DNA of 64,000 nucleotides, taken from positions 62,001 through 126,000 of the forward strand of contig JACRPA010000004.1 of assembly GCA_016214145.1 (NCBI GenBank). Reading direction: 5' to 3'. Each line of letters starts with the position of its first letter. Within the stretch, counting starts at the first letter, position 1. The notes under the pieces are model-generated. The model was not told the DNA's origin. It saw only the letters and a list, made by a program, of their open reading frames with translations, and searched no databases. The translations under genes and the position numbers were made by a program. Positions 22,318 to 31,896 of the stretch are shown here, in pieces. This stretch comes from Rhodocyclales bacterium. Its GTDB lineage: Bacteria; Pseudomonadota; Gammaproteobacteria; Burkholderiales; Rhodocyclaceae.

Positions 22318-24654
22318 TTGAGCCCTTCCTTGCCCGCCGCGCTACGCTGGATTGCCTATCCGATCCTGTTTCTCGCAGGTCTTGCCCTCATCGGCATTGC
22401 CTTGCTGGCGATCATCGTCGTCCTGGCCTATCCCCAGTTGCCCTCGATCGAGGTGCTGACCGACTACCAGCCCAAGATTCCGCTGCGTGTCTATACCGCC
22501 GACGGCCACCTGATCGGCGAATTCGGCGAGGAACGGCGCGCGCTCGTGCGAATCCGCGATGTGCCGCAAACCATGAAGCAGGCCATCCTGGCGGCCGAGG
22601 ACGAACGGTTCTATCAGCACCCCGGCGTGGATACCCTCGGCGTGCTGCGCGCCGCCTACGCCAACTTCACCAGCGGCGGCAAGCGCCAGGGGGCCAGCAC
22701 CATCACCATGCAGGTGGCCCGCAATTTCTTCCTCTCGAGCGAGAAGACGCTCTCGCGCAAGGTTTATGAGGCATTGCTCGCCTTCAAGATCGAGAACAAT
22801 CTTTCGAAGGATGAGATTCTCGAGATCTACATCAACCAGATCTACCTCGGTCAGCGCGCCTACGGATTTGCCGCAGCATCGCAGATCTATTACGGCAAGC
22901 CGCTGAAGAATATCAGCCTGGCGGAGGCCGCCATGCTGGCCGGTCTGCCGAAAGCCCCTTCCAGCTTCAATCCCGTGGCCAATCCCAAGCGCGCCAAGCT
23001 GCGCCAGCTCTATGTGCTGCGCCGGATGCGCGAGCTGGGCTTCGTCAATGACGGTCAGTTGGCCGAAGCGCAGAAACAGGACCTGCATATCAAGCGCGAC
23101 GTGAATGAATTCGCGGTGCGGGCAGACCACGTCGCCGAGATGGCGCGGCAAATGGCCTACGAACGCTTCCAGGAAGAAACCTATACGCGGGGGCTGCGCG
23201 TCATCACCACGATTCTCAAGGCGGACCAGGAAGCCGCCTACGCCAGCGTCAGGCGCGGGGCGCTCGATTACGACAAGCGCCACGGCTATCGGGGCGCCAA
23301 GGGCTATGCGGACCTCGGCCAGCCGGGAACCGCGCTCGACGAGGCGCTCGAGGAGGCGTTGCAGGAGGAGCCCGATTCCGACGACATTCATGCCGCGGTG
23401 ATCCTCGAAGCCGCACCGAAGCTGGTGAAGGCCTATCGGCGCGGCGGCGAAACCGTGCAGATTTCAGGCGACGGCCTGAAGTTCGCCCAGCGCATGCTCG
23501 ATGACAAGGCGCCCGCCAACAAGCGCTTGCGCCGCGGCGCCGTCATTTACGTGCAAAAGGACGACAAGGGGAATTGGCAGATCGTGCAACTGCCCGAGGT
23601 CGAGGCCTCCTTTGTCTCCGCCAGCCCGATCGATGGGGCCATCCACGCCCTGGTAGGGGGCTTCGACTTCAATCGCAACAAGTTCAACCACGTCACCCAG
23701 GCCTGGCGCCAGCCGGGTTCCAGCTTCAAGCCCTTCATCTATTCCGCCGCGCTCGAAAAGGGCTTCACGCCCGCCAGCATCATCCAGGATGAACCGCTGG
23801 TCGTCTCCGCCGCCGAAACCGGCAGCCAGGCGTGGGAGCCGAAAAACTACGACGGCAAATACGAAGGCCCGATGAGCATGCGCACGGGTCTGACGAAATC
23901 GAAGAACCTGGTCTCCATCCGCATCCTCAAGTCGATCGGCACGCAATATGCGCAGGACTACGTCACCCGCTTCGGCTTCGATGCCGACAAGCATCCGCCC
24001 TACCTCACCATGGCGCTGGGCGCGGGCAGCGTGACGCCCTGGCAGCATTTGGCCGGCTATGCCGTGTTCGCCAACGGCGGCTACCGCATCCAGCCCTACA
24101 TCGTGAAGCAGATCCTCGACGACAAGGGCAACATCCTGGCCGAGGCCCAACCCGTCACGGCGGGCGACGAAAACCTGCGCGTCATCGACCCGCGCAATGC
24201 CTACCTGATGGACAGCATGATGCACGACGTCGTGCGCCGCGGCACGGCGACGCGGGCGCTCCAGCTCAAGCGCGGCGACCTGGCCGGCAAGACCGGCACC
24301 ACCAACGATTTCGTCGATGCCTGGTTCTGCGGCTACCAGCCGACCCTGGTGGGCATCGCCTGGATCGGCTTCGACCAGCCGAGGAAGCTGGGCAACGGCG
24401 AGACGGGTGGTTTCGCCGCCCTGCCGATCTGGATCGGCTACATGGAAAAGGCGCTGAAAAACGTGCCCGAATCCTTCATGGAAACGCCGGGCGGACTGGT
24501 GACCATCAAGATTCCGTCGGATGGCGCCGGCGAAGCCGCCGGCAAGGGAACGGAACTGATCTACAAGGAAAGCCTGCCGCCGCCACCGCCGGAAAGCAGC
24601 GAACCCGACTCCCCCCAGAGGATGACCATTCCGCCGCCGAACGTGTCGGGCTAG
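22318..24654 (+). CDS. mrcA: Penicillin-binding protein 1A (bifunctional transglycosylase/transpeptidase)
   Basis: 778 residues if it begins at TTG 22318. No ATG exists before the membrane anchor, and another in-frame TTG lies at 22330, so the exact start is uncertain. A TATAAT lies at 22293-22298, close enough that the leader would be very short. Membrane anchor about 12-38; glycosyltransferase motifs EDERFYQHPG (E94) and GASTITMQVARNF; transpeptidase motifs SSFK (about 468), SKN and KTGTTND (about 658). Polymerises and cross-links peptidoglycan. Divergent from pilM. Confidence 0.95.
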   Translation: MSPSLPAALRWIAYPILFLAGLALIGIALLAIIVVLAYPQLPSIEVLTDYQPKIPLRVYTADGHLIGEFGEERRALVRIRDVPQTMKQAILAAEDERFYQHPGVDTLGVLRAAYANFTSGGKRQGASTITMQVARNFFLSSEKTLSRKVYEALLAFKIENNLSKDEILEIYINQIYLGQRAYGFAAASQIYYGKPLKNISLAEAAMLAGLPKAPSSFNPVANPKRAKLRQLYVLRRMRELGFVNDGQLAEAQKQDLHIKRDVNEFAVRADHVAEMARQMAYERFQEETYTRGLRVITTILKADQEAAYASVRRGALDYDKRHGYRGAKGYADLGQPGTALDEALEEALQEEPDSDDIHAAVILEAAPKLVKAYRRGGETVQISGDGLKFAQRMLDDKAPANKRLRRGAVIYVQKDDKGNWQIVQLPEVEASFVSASPIDGAIHALVGGFDFNRNKFNHVTQAWRQPGSSFKPFIYSAALEKGFTPASIIQDEPLVVSAAETGSQAWEPKNYDGKYEGPMSMRTGLTKSKNLVSIRILKSIGTQYAQDYVTRFGFDADKHPPYLTMALGAGSVTPWQHLAGYAVFANGGYRIQPYIVKQILDDKGNILAEAQPVTAGDENLRVIDPRNAYLMDSMMHDVVRRGTATRALQLKRGDLAGKTGTTNDFVDAWFCGYQPTLVGIAWIGFDQPRKLGNGETGGFAALPIWIGYMEKALKNVPESFMETPGGLVTIKIPSDGAGEAAGKGTELIYKESLPPPPPESSEPDSPQRMTIPPPNVSG

Positions 24655-24971
24655 CCGGAAAAGGCGACGCGCTCGCCCGCCTGCTCGGACGCCAGGCGTT
24701 CCAGGGTCGCGAAGAGTTCCGCCCCGTCGCGGGTGCCGACCCAGCGGCCGTTATCGTGGCGAAAGTGAAAACCGCCGGAACGCGCCGCCACCCAGATCTC
24801 GCGCGCGGCCGCATGGCGATTGATGATGATCCTGCTGCCGTCGCCGAATTCCAGCTCCAGCACGCCGCCGGGCTGCAGTTCGTAATCGATTTCCGCTGCG
24901 CAATCGTCCAGCGCCCGCTCGATTCGCGCCAGCGTCGTCTCGGCCAGGGCGTTGAACTCGGTTTCTTCCAT
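24651..24971 (-). CDS. cyaY: Frataxin-like iron donor CyaY
   Basis: 106 residues from ATG 24971 with AGAAGGA upstream; a GTG one codon earlier is the alternative. Acidic first helix (EETEFNALAETTLARIERALDD) and beta-sheet strands with VLELEFGDGSRIIINR and GGFHFRHDNGRWVGTRDG match the CyaY/frataxin fold. Modulates iron-sulfur cluster assembly on IscS/IscU. Its 3' end overlaps the PBP1a gene tail-to-tail by 4 bases. Divergent from lptM-lysA, an arrangement conserved in many proteobacteria. Confidence 0.93.
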   Translation of the reverse strand: MEETEFNALAETTLARIERALDDCAAEIDYELQPGGVLELEFGDGSRIIINRHAAAREIWVAARSGGFHFRHDNGRWVGTRDGAELFATLERLASEQAGERVAFSG

Positions 24972-25066
24972 CACAATCCTTCTGCTAACATCTGAATTTT
25001 AGTTCCGGCATAACGCCAGCCAGCGCTGGCATTAGCCTTCTCTGAAACTTCGTTTTGGCGGGCATC

Positions 25067-25240
25067 ATGCGTACATTGCGTAGCTTCGCAACCCTTCTCG
25101 CACTCATTCTGCTTGGCGCATGCGGCACCAAGTCCTCGCTCACCCTCCCGCCCAAGCCGGCCCAGGCAGTCGCTGCGCCAGCGACACCGTCGTCGCCACC
25201 CGTCGATGATAGCAAAGCCGGCGGCAGCGCAACGCGATGA
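25067..25240 (+). CDS. lptM: LPS translocon maturation lipoprotein LptM (YifL-like)
   Basis: 57 residues from ATG 25067 (an upstream ATG at 25055 would spoil the signal peptide). Lipobox LLGAC followed by GTKSSLTLPP, the conserved signature of LptM, then a Pro/Ala-rich tail. Known to help the disulfide maturation of LptD in the outer membrane. Its stop overlaps lysA (ATGA), and cyaY is divergent, which matches the usual cyaY/lptM/lysA neighbourhood. Confidence 0.88.
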   Translation: MRTLRSFATLLALILLGACGTKSSLTLPPKPAQAVAAPATPSSPPVDDSKAGGSATR

Positions 25241-26481
25241 ACTTCTTCGCCTATCGTGACGGCACACTCCGTGCCGAGGAAGTGCCTTTGCCGCAGATCG
25301 CCGCGGCGCACGGCACGCCCTGCTACATCTACTCGCGCGCCGCTCTGGAGGACGCCTTTGCCGCTTACCAGCGGGCGCTGGCCGGACGCGATGCGCTTGT
25401 GTGTTATGCGGTAAAGGCCAATTCAAACCTTGCCATCCTGAATCTCTTCGCCCGACTTGGCGCCGGATTCGACGTGCTCTCCGGGGGAGAGTTGGCGCGG
25501 GTCATCGCCGCCGGCGGCGACCCGGCGAAAGTGATCTTTTCCGGCGTCGGCAAGAGCGAAGCGGATCTGCGGCAGGCGATCGAGGCCGGGGTGCATTGCC
25601 TCAACGTCGAATCCCCGGCCGAACTCGATCGCGTCAACGCCGTTGCCGGCATGCTGGGCAAGCGCGCGCCGATCTCGCTCAGGGTGAATCCCGACGTCGA
25701 CCCGAAAACGCACCCTTACATCTCAACCGGTCTGCGCAGCAACAAATTCGGCGTGGCCTACGACGAAGCATTGCCGCTCTACCGGCGCGCGCGCGACCTG
25801 CCGAACCTCGATATCACCGGGATCGCCTGCCACATCGGCTCGCAGTTGCTCGATCCGGCGCCGGCAGCGGAAGCAGCGGCAAAGGTGGCGTTGCTCGCCG
25901 ACGCCCTGGCAGCCGAGGGAATATCGCTGAAGCACATGGATCTGGGCGGCGGAAAGGGCATTCGCTACCGCGACGAGGACGCGCCCGATGCCGCCGCCTA
26001 TCTCGCCCCGCTTTTGGCGGCGCTCGACGGGCGCAGGGAAAAGCTCGTATTCGAGCCGGGGCGTTCGCTGGTCGGCAACGCCGGGGTGCTCCTCACGCGC
26101 ATCGAGTACCTCAAGCACGGCGAGGAAAAGAACTTCGCCATTGTCGACGCCGCCATGAACGACCTGCTGCGGCCCGCGCTCTACGATGCCTGGCATGACA
26201 TCCGGCCGGTGCGCCAACGCGCCGTCGATGAGGATATCTACGAAGTCGTCGGCCCGGTATGCGAGTCGGGGGATTTCCTCGGCCATGCCCGCTCGCTGGC
26301 GGTTGAGGCGGGGGATCTGCTGGCCATCATGTCGGCCGGCGCCTACGGCATGGTCATGAGCTCGAACTACAACACGCGGCCGCGCGCCGCTGAAGTCGTT
26401 GTCGACGGAAACCAGGTCCGCCTCGTGCGCGAGCGCGAGCGGATCGAGCAACTTTTCGCCGGCGAGCGTGTCTTGCCTTGA
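25237..26481 (+). CDS. lysA: Diaminopimelate decarboxylase
   Basis: 414 residues. PLP-dependent fold III decarboxylase: PLP lysine in CYAVKANSN, HIGSQ, the glycine-rich GGGKGIRY, EPGRSLVGNAG and the second-subunit Cys in VCESGDFLG. Final step of lysine synthesis; dapF, at 50.9-51.7 kb, is the preceding step of the same pathway. Coupled to lptM by a 4-base overlap. Confidence 0.97.
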   Translation: MNFFAYRDGTLRAEEVPLPQIAAAHGTPCYIYSRAALEDAFAAYQRALAGRDALVCYAVKANSNLAILNLFARLGAGFDVLSGGELARVIAAGGDPAKVIFSGVGKSEADLRQAIEAGVHCLNVESPAELDRVNAVAGMLGKRAPISLRVNPDVDPKTHPYISTGLRSNKFGVAYDEALPLYRRARDLPNLDITGIACHIGSQLLDPAPAAEAAAKVALLADALAAEGISLKHMDLGGGKGIRYRDEDAPDAAAYLAPLLAALDGRREKLVFEPGRSLVGNAGVLLTRIEYLKHGEEKNFAIVDAAMNDLLRPALYDAWHDIRPVRQRAVDEDIYEVVGPVCESGDFLGHARSLAVEAGDLLAIMSAGAYGMVMSSNYNTRPRAAEVVVDGNQVRLVRERERIEQLFAGERVLP

Positions 26482-26508
26482 TCGGAATTCCCCCTGCTCG
26501 CAAGCCCG

Positions 26509-27660
26509 ATGAATAGCCGACTTGTCATTTTCGCCGCCGCCCTGGCGCTGGCGGCCTGCCAGAAGGCCGAGGAAAAGAAGCCTTCCGGCCCGCCGCCGAC
26601 CCTGATCACCGTCACCCAGGCCAAGGCCGGCGCGATGGAAATCGCCGAGGAGACGCTGGGCACGCTGGAAGCGTTGATCGACCCGAAGATCGGCGCCGAA
26701 GTCGCCGGCAAGGTCGTCCAGGTGCTGGCCGGCGCCGGCAAGGCCGTCAGGAAGGGCGATCTCCTGGCGGTCATCGACGACGCCGACATCGCGCTGCAGC
26801 ACCGTGCCGACGAGGCGGAGCGCAAGCGCGCCGAGGCCCTGCTGGCGCAGCAGGAACGCGTCGTCGAACGGCAGCTGCAACTGGTGCAGAAGGGCTTCAT
26901 TTCGCAGAACGCGGCGGACGATGCCCGCGCCCAGCGCGATGCGCTGCGCCAGCAGCTCGCCGCCGCCGGCGCCCGCGGCGACCTGAGCCGCCGCAGCCAG
27001 GGCAAGGCGCGCGTCCTCGCGCCCATCGACGGCGTGGTGGAAATCCAGATCGCCTCGGCCGGCGACTACGTCAAGGTCGGCGATCCGCTCTTCCAGCTCG
27101 TCTCCGGCCGCAAGCTGCGCGCCCACCTGCCCTTTCCCGAATCCGCCGCGCCGCGCCTGAGGAAGGGGCAGACCGTCGTCCTCACCTCGCCGCAGCGGCC
27201 GGGCAGCGCATTCAGAGGCGTCGTCAGCGAGATCAAGCCCAGCGTGTCGGAGTCCGGCCGCGCCCTCGATGTTCTCGTCGACATCGACAACACTGAAGGC
27301 TTCCGTCCCGGCGGCACGGTCAACGCCGCCGTGGTGGTCGCCGTGCGGGAAGACGCCGTGCTGGTGCCGGAGCAGAGCGTCGTGCTGCGGCCGGCCGGCA
27401 AGGTCGTCTATGCGATCGCGGACGGCAAGGCGGTTCAGCATGTCGTCGAGGTCGGCGCCAAGCGCGCCGGCATGGTGGAAATCGTCAAGGGCCTGCCGGC
27501 CGGCGCCACCGTCGCCCTCGACGGCGCCGGTTTCCTCACCAACAACGCCGGCGTCAGCGTGCAGGAGCGCGGCAAGCCGGCGGCGGGCAAGCCCGCCGAA
27601 AGTCAGTCTCCGCAGCACGGCGCCGCTGAGGCCCAGGCGCCCGCCGAAGCGAAGAAATGA
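26509..27660 (+). CDS. RND efflux periplasmic adaptor lipoprotein (MexA/AcrA family)
   Basis: 383 residues. Lipoprotein signal with LAAC at about residues 14-17, lipoyl-type segments around VAGKVVQVLAGAGKAVRKGD and VLAPIDGVVEIQIASAGDYVKVGDP, an alpha-hairpin between them (about 85-165) and beta-barrel/membrane-proximal domains after about 200. Its stop overlaps the RND pump gene (ATGA). No outer-membrane factor gene accompanies the pair. The C-terminus (about residues 364-372, ESQSPQHGA) is encoded by a copy of the 24-bp AAAGTCAGTC motif, in a low-complexity Ala/Pro tail that tolerates insertion. Confidence 0.92.
   Translation: MNSRLVIFAAALALAACQKAEEKKPSGPPPTLITVTQAKAGAMEIAEETLGTLEALIDPKIGAEVAGKVVQVLAGAGKAVRKGDLLAVIDDADIALQHRADEAERKRAEALLAQQERVVERQLQLVQKGFISQNAADDARAQRDALRQQLAAAGARGDLSRRSQGKARVLAPIDGVVEIQIASAGDYVKVGDPLFQLVSGRKLRAHLPFPESAAPRLRKGQTVVLTSPQRPGSAFRGVVSEIKPSVSESGRALDVLVDIDNTEGFRPGGTVNAAVVVAVREDAVLVPEQSVVLRPAGKVVYAIADGKAVQHVVEVGAKRAGMVEIVKGLPAGATVALDGAGFLTNNAGVSVQERGKPAAGKPAESQSPQHGAAEAQAPAEAKK
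27599..27622 (+). repeat. 24-bp motif AAAGTCAGTC-N8-ACGGCG, copy 2
   Basis: Perfect half-sites, spacer TCCGCAGC. Inside the adaptor gene in sense orientation, near its 3' end. Confidence 0.85.
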
Positions 27661-30600
27661 ACCTGCCCGAGCTCTCCATCCGGCGCCACGTGCTGGCGTG
27701 GATGCTGTCCGGCGTGCTGGTGCTGTTCGGCGTCATCAGCTACCAGCGCATCGGCATGGACCGGCTGCCCTACATCGAATTCCCGGTCGTCTCGATCACC
27801 ACGGCATTGAAGGGCGCCAACCCGGACATCGTCGACGCCAGCATCACCAACCTGCTCGAGACCTCGGTCAACAGCGTGCCGGGCATCGAGCACATCCAGT
27901 CCACCTCCTCGCCCGGCATCTCGGCGATCAACATCACCTTCGGCCTCGAGAAGCGGATCGACGTCGCCTTCAACGAGGTGCAGGCCAAGGTCAACCAGGT
28001 GCTGCGCCGCCTGCCGAAGGATGTCGATCCGCCGGTGGTGGCCAAGGTGGAGACCAACGCCCAGCCGATCATGTGGATGGCGCTGCAAGGCGACCGCACC
28101 CAGCAGCAGCTCAACCAGTACGCCATCAACATCGTCAAGAAGAAGCTGGAGACCATCGACGGCGTCGGCGAAGTGCGCCTCGGCGGACGGCGCGACCGCA
28201 CCCTCCGCGTCAACCTGCGGCCGGATCGCATGGCCGCCTTCGGCGTCACGGCGCAGGACATCAACGAGGCCTTCGCCCGGGAACATGTCCAGCTCGCCGG
28301 CGGCTTCGTCGTCGGCAAGACCACCGAGAGCCTGGTCAAGCTGGACCTGGAGTTCCACCGGCTCGACGAACTGGCGCAGATGATCGTCGGCTACAAGGAC
28401 AAGTCGCCGATCCGCCTGAAGGACATCGCCGAGCTGGAAGACGGCCTCACCGACTACCGCCAGCTGGCACGCTTCAACGGCGAGACCACCATCGGCCTGG
28501 GGATTGTCAAGATCGCCAACACCAACACCGTCGAGACCGTCGAGAAGATCAAGGCGCGGCTGGAGAACGAGATCAGGCCGCAGCTGCCGCCCGGCATGCG
28601 CATCAGCGTGGTGTCCAACGACGCGGTGTTCATCCTGGAGATCGTCAACTCGCTGAAGGAACACCTCGTCGAGGGCACGCTGCTCGCCGCGCTGGTGGTG
28701 TGGTTCTTCCTGCGCTCGGTGCGCTCGACGCTGATCATCTCGCTGGCGATCCCGGTCTCGCTGATGGGCGCCATCGCCGTCATCCATTTCTTCGGCTTCA
28801 CGCTCAACTCGCTCACCATGCTGGCGCTGCTGCTGCTGATCGGCGTGGTGGTGGACGACTCCATCGTCGTGCTGGAGAACATTTTCCGCCACCGCGAGGA
28901 GCTCGACCCCGATCCGGTTTCGGCGGCCGTCAACGGCAGCCGGGAAGTGGTCTTCGCCGTCATCGCCGCCACGCTGTCGCTGGTGTCGATCTTCGCGCCG
29001 GTGATTTTCATGAGCGGCATCATCGGCCAGTTCTTCCGCTCCTTCGCCGTCGTCGTCACCTTCGGCGTGCTGGTCTCGCTGTTCGTCTCCCTGACGCTGA
29101 CGCCGATGCTCTGCTCGCGCTACCTGCGGGTGGAGAAGCAGCACGGCGCGCTCTACCACCGGCTCGACCGCCTCTTCGCCGGCCTCGACGCGCTCTACCG
29201 CAGCCTGCTCGACCGCGCGCTGCGCCATCGCTGGAAGGTGGTGGCGCTGACGCTGGCCGCGCTGGCGTCGAGCTGGCTGCCCTTCGCCACCATCGGCAAG
29301 GGCTTCGCCCCGGAGCAGGACGAGGGCCGTTTCCTGGTCTACCTGCGCACGCCGCTCGGCTCGAGCATCGAGTACACGGACTCCCGCCTGCGCATGGTCG
29401 AGGAGATCCTCAACCGCCACAAGGAGATCGTCACCGAGTTCGCCCTCATCGGCCTCGGCAGCGCCGGCCAGGTGAACCAGGGCACGGTGGTGGTGCGCAT
29501 GGCGCCGCGCGAGGAGCGCAGCGTGAAGCAGCAGGAGATCATCCCGCTCATCCGCAAGGAGCTGGCGACCGTTCCCGGCGCGCGCGCCTTCGCCGCGCCC
29601 TATCCGCTGGTGCAGGGCCAGCGCGGCGAGCCGCTGCAGTTCGTCCTGGTCGGCGAGAACCTGCAGGAAGTCGGCCGCCTGACGCGCGATCTGCAGCAGA
29701 AACTCGCCGCCGAACCCGGCATCGGCCGCCTCGACACCGACCTGCAGCTCGACCTGCCGCAGCTCGTCTTCCAGCCCGACCGCACGCGCATCGCCGCCGC
29801 CAACCTGACCTCGCAGGACGTGGCGCTGGCGGTCAACATGCTCACCGGCGGCATCGACATCGCCAAGTTCAACGACGAGCCGGGCGACGGCAGCCGCTAC
29901 GACATCCGCGTCAAGGGGAGAGAGGGCGAATTCACCCAGCCGTCGGACATGTCGAAGATATTCCTGCGCGCGAAGGACGGCAGGCTGGTGCGGCTGGATT
30001 CGGTGGCGGGCTTCAAGGAACAGCTCGGCCCGGCGGTGATCGGCCGCTTCGACCTGCAGTATTCGGCCACCTTCTTCGCCTCTCCGACGATTCCGCTGGG
30101 CGATGCCGTCGGGACGGTGCGCGCGGCGGCGCGCGAGGTACTGCCGCCGGGCTACCAGGTGAAGTTCATCGGCCAGGCCGAGGAATTCGGCAAGACCCTG
30201 AAGAACATGGTGTTCGCCTTCTCGCTGGCGATGGTGCTGCTCTACATGGTGCTGGCCAGCCAGTTCAATTCCTTCCTGCAGCCGCTGATCATCATGCTGG
30301 CGCAGCCGCTCGCCATCATCGGCGGGGTCGCCGCCTTGTGGCTGTTCGGCCAGTCGCTCAACATCTACTCGATGATCGGCCTGGTGCTGCTGATCGGCCT
30401 GGTGGCGAAGAACTCGATCCTGCTGGTCGACCTCACCAACCAGCGGCGCGAGGAAGGATTGAATGTGGACGAGGCATTGCGCAACGCCTGCCCGATCCGC
30501 ATGCGACCGGTGCTGATGACCTCGGCCACGATCATCCTCGCCCTCTTCCCGGCCGCGCTGGGTCTGGGCGCAGGCGCCGAGACCAACCAGCCGCTGTCCA

Positions 30601-30698
30601 TTGCCGTCATCGGCGGCATGATCTCCTCGACCCTGCTGACGCTGGTGGTGGTGCCGGCGGTGTACTCCCTGGTGGAAGCACGCCGCGCTCAGCGCTGA
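27657..30698 (+). CDS. RND efflux pump inner-membrane permease (AcrB/MexB superfamily)
   Basis: 1013 residues, with twelve predicted membrane segments and two large periplasmic loops. The proton-relay pair is present in GVVVDDSIVVLEN, as are the hydrophobic motif IRMRPVLMTSATIILALFPAALG and GLVAKNSILLVD near the C-terminus. The drug/solvent (HAE1-like) branch is more likely than the metal (HME) branch because the heavy-metal residues are not evident. Coupled to the adaptor gene; converges on exbD with a 10-base overlap. Confidence 0.93.
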   Translation: MNLPELSIRRHVLAWMLSGVLVLFGVISYQRIGMDRLPYIEFPVVSITTALKGANPDIVDASITNLLETSVNSVPGIEHIQSTSSPGISAINITFGLEKRIDVAFNEVQAKVNQVLRRLPKDVDPPVVAKVETNAQPIMWMALQGDRTQQQLNQYAINIVKKKLETIDGVGEVRLGGRRDRTLRVNLRPDRMAAFGVTAQDINEAFAREHVQLAGGFVVGKTTESLVKLDLEFHRLDELAQMIVGYKDKSPIRLKDIAELEDGLTDYRQLARFNGETTIGLGIVKIANTNTVETVEKIKARLENEIRPQLPPGMRISVVSNDAVFILEIVNSLKEHLVEGTLLAALVVWFFLRSVRSTLIISLAIPVSLMGAIAVIHFFGFTLNSLTMLALLLLIGVVVDDSIVVLENIFRHREELDPDPVSAAVNGSREVVFAVIAATLSLVSIFAPVIFMSGIIGQFFRSFAVVVTFGVLVSLFVSLTLTPMLCSRYLRVEKQHGALYHRLDRLFAGLDALYRSLLDRALRHRWKVVALTLAALASSWLPFATIGKGFAPEQDEGRFLVYLRTPLGSSIEYTDSRLRMVEEILNRHKEIVTEFALIGLGSAGQVNQGTVVVRMAPREERSVKQQEIIPLIRKELATVPGARAFAAPYPLVQGQRGEPLQFVLVGENLQEVGRLTRDLQQKLAAEPGIGRLDTDLQLDLPQLVFQPDRTRIAAANLTSQDVALAVNMLTGGIDIAKFNDEPGDGSRYDIRVKGREGEFTQPSDMSKIFLRAKDGRLVRLDSVAGFKEQLGPAVIGRFDLQYSATFFASPTIPLGDAVGTVRAAAREVLPPGYQVKFIGQAEEFGKTLKNMVFAFSLAMVLLYMVLASQFNSFLQPLIIMLAQPLAIIGGVAALWLFGQSLNIYSMIGLVLLIGLVAKNSILLVDLTNQRREEGLNVDEALRNACPIRMRPVLMTSATIILALFPAALGLGAGAETNQPLSIAVIGGMISSTLLTLVVVPAVYSLVEARRAQR

Positions 30699-31108
30699 GC
30701 CGGATCGGTGACGAAGCCGATCCTCACCAGCCCCGCCTTCGCCGCGGCCGACATCACCTGCGCCACGCGCTCGTAGCGCACCTCCCGGTCGGCGCGGATG
30801 TGCAGTTCCGGCTGCGGCTCCTGCATCGCCGCTGCGGAGAAGTGCGATTCGAGTTCCTCCAGCGCCACCGGCGCGCCATTCCAGTGCAGGCTGCCGTCCG
30901 CACGGATGCCGAGCTGGACATGCTCGGGCCGCGTGATGTTCGGGCTGCTCGACGCCTTCGGCAGGTCGATCTTCACCGAGTGCGTCAGCAGCGGCGCCGT
31001 GACGATGAAGATCACCAGCAGCACCAGCATCACATCCACCAGCGGCACCACGTTGATGTCCGCCATCGGCCCCTGCTGGGCTCGTCCGTTGAAGCTCCCG
31101 ATCGCCAT
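30689..31108 (-). CDS. exbD: Biopolymer transport protein ExbD
   Basis: 139 residues from ATG 31108 (a longer frame runs into exbB and is rejected). One membrane helix about residues 19-42 with the proton-path Asp in VPLVDVMLVLLVIF, then a periplasmic domain. Part of the TonB-ExbB-ExbD motor that drives outer-membrane uptake. The order TonB receptor, tonB, exbB, exbD on one strand points to a dedicated motor for the receptor at 32521. Confidence 0.93.
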   Translation of the reverse strand: MAIGSFNGRAQQGPMADINVVPLVDVMLVLLVIFIVTAPLLTHSVKIDLPKASSSPNITRPEHVQLGIRADGSLHWNGAPVALEELESHFSAAAMQEPQPELHIRADREVRYERVAQVMSAAAKAGLVRIGFVTDPAQR

Positions 31109-31119
31109 CGCAGCCTCCT

Positions 31120-31845
31120 TCAGCGTTGCGCCGCGGTACGAAGCTGACGCACCTCGCCCGCCGAGCTGTTGGCCTTGGCGCCGACGGTCATCAGCGCGTA
31201 GAGGTCGTGGGCGAAGGCATCCAGCTGCGCCAGCCAGATGCGGTTGCGCCGGTTGAAAGCGTTGTAGGCGAGCACCGCCGGGATCGCCACGGCCAGGCCG
31301 AGCGCCGTCATGATCAGCGCCTCGCCGACGGGGCCGGCCACCTTGTCCAGCGTGCCCTGCCCGCTCATGCCGATCTGCACCAGGGCGTGGTAGATGCCCC
31401 ACACCGTGCCGAACAGGCCGACGTAGGGCGCCGCCGAGCCGGCGGAAGCCATCAGCGTCAGGCCGTGCTCGACGCGCGCCGCCTCCTGGTCGATGCCGTT
31501 CCTCAGCACGCGGGTGAGGAACTCGCCCGGCCCGCCGGCGGCGGCCAGGCGCTGCAGGCCTTCCTGGCCGCTCTCGTCCACTTCCAGCGCCTGGCGCGCC
31601 AGCCCGGCGAAGGCGTTGTCGGCCGGCTGCCGCTGCAGCATGGCCCGCACCTCCTGCAGCGAGGCGGCGCTCCAGAATTGCCTCAGGAAATGCGTTGCGC
31701 GCCGTCCGGCCAGCAGGTTCGCCAGCCCCTTGGTCAGGATCAGGTACCAGCTCGCCACCGAAAGGCCGAGCAGCAGGAACAGCACGATGCGCCCGACCGC
31801 ATCGGTCTGGGAGAGGAAATGGGCGAAGCCGAGACTTTCATTCAT
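31120..31845 (-). CDS. exbB: Biopolymer transport protein ExbB (MotA/TolQ/ExbB family)
   Basis: 241 residues. Three membrane segments (about 15-37, 130-155 and 170-195), with GLFGTVWGIYHAL and the conserved VGEALIMTALGLAVAIPAVLAYN of the channel core. Assembles as a pentamer round ExbD. Starts 51 bp after the tonB stop; the gap contains a copy of the AAAGTCAGTC motif. Confidence 0.94.
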   Translation of the reverse strand: MNESLGFAHFLSQTDAVGRIVLFLLLGLSVASWYLILTKGLANLLAGRRATHFLRQFWSAASLQEVRAMLQRQPADNAFAGLARQALEVDESGQEGLQRLAAAGGPGEFLTRVLRNGIDQEAARVEHGLTLMASAGSAAPYVGLFGTVWGIYHALVQIGMSGQGTLDKVAGPVGEALIMTALGLAVAIPAVLAYNAFNRRNRIWLAQLDAFAHDLYALMTVGAKANSSAGEVRQLRTAAQR

Positions 31846-31865
31846 GGCGAATCCTTCAAATCAAA

Positions 31866-31889
31866 AAAGTCAGTCTCCGCAGGACGGCG
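31866..31889 (+). repeat. 24-bp motif AAAGTCAGTC-N8-ACGGCG, copy 3
   Basis: Perfect half-sites, spacer TCCGCAGG, in the 51-bp gap between exbB and tonB, preceded by three further A residues. Confidence 0.9.
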
Positions 31890-31896
31890 AAGAATC

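Noticed and set aside
27269-31147. A 1292-codon plus-strand frame across the RND pump and exbBD
   Set aside because: Arg/Pro/Ala low-complexity shadow in another frame of well-supported genes.
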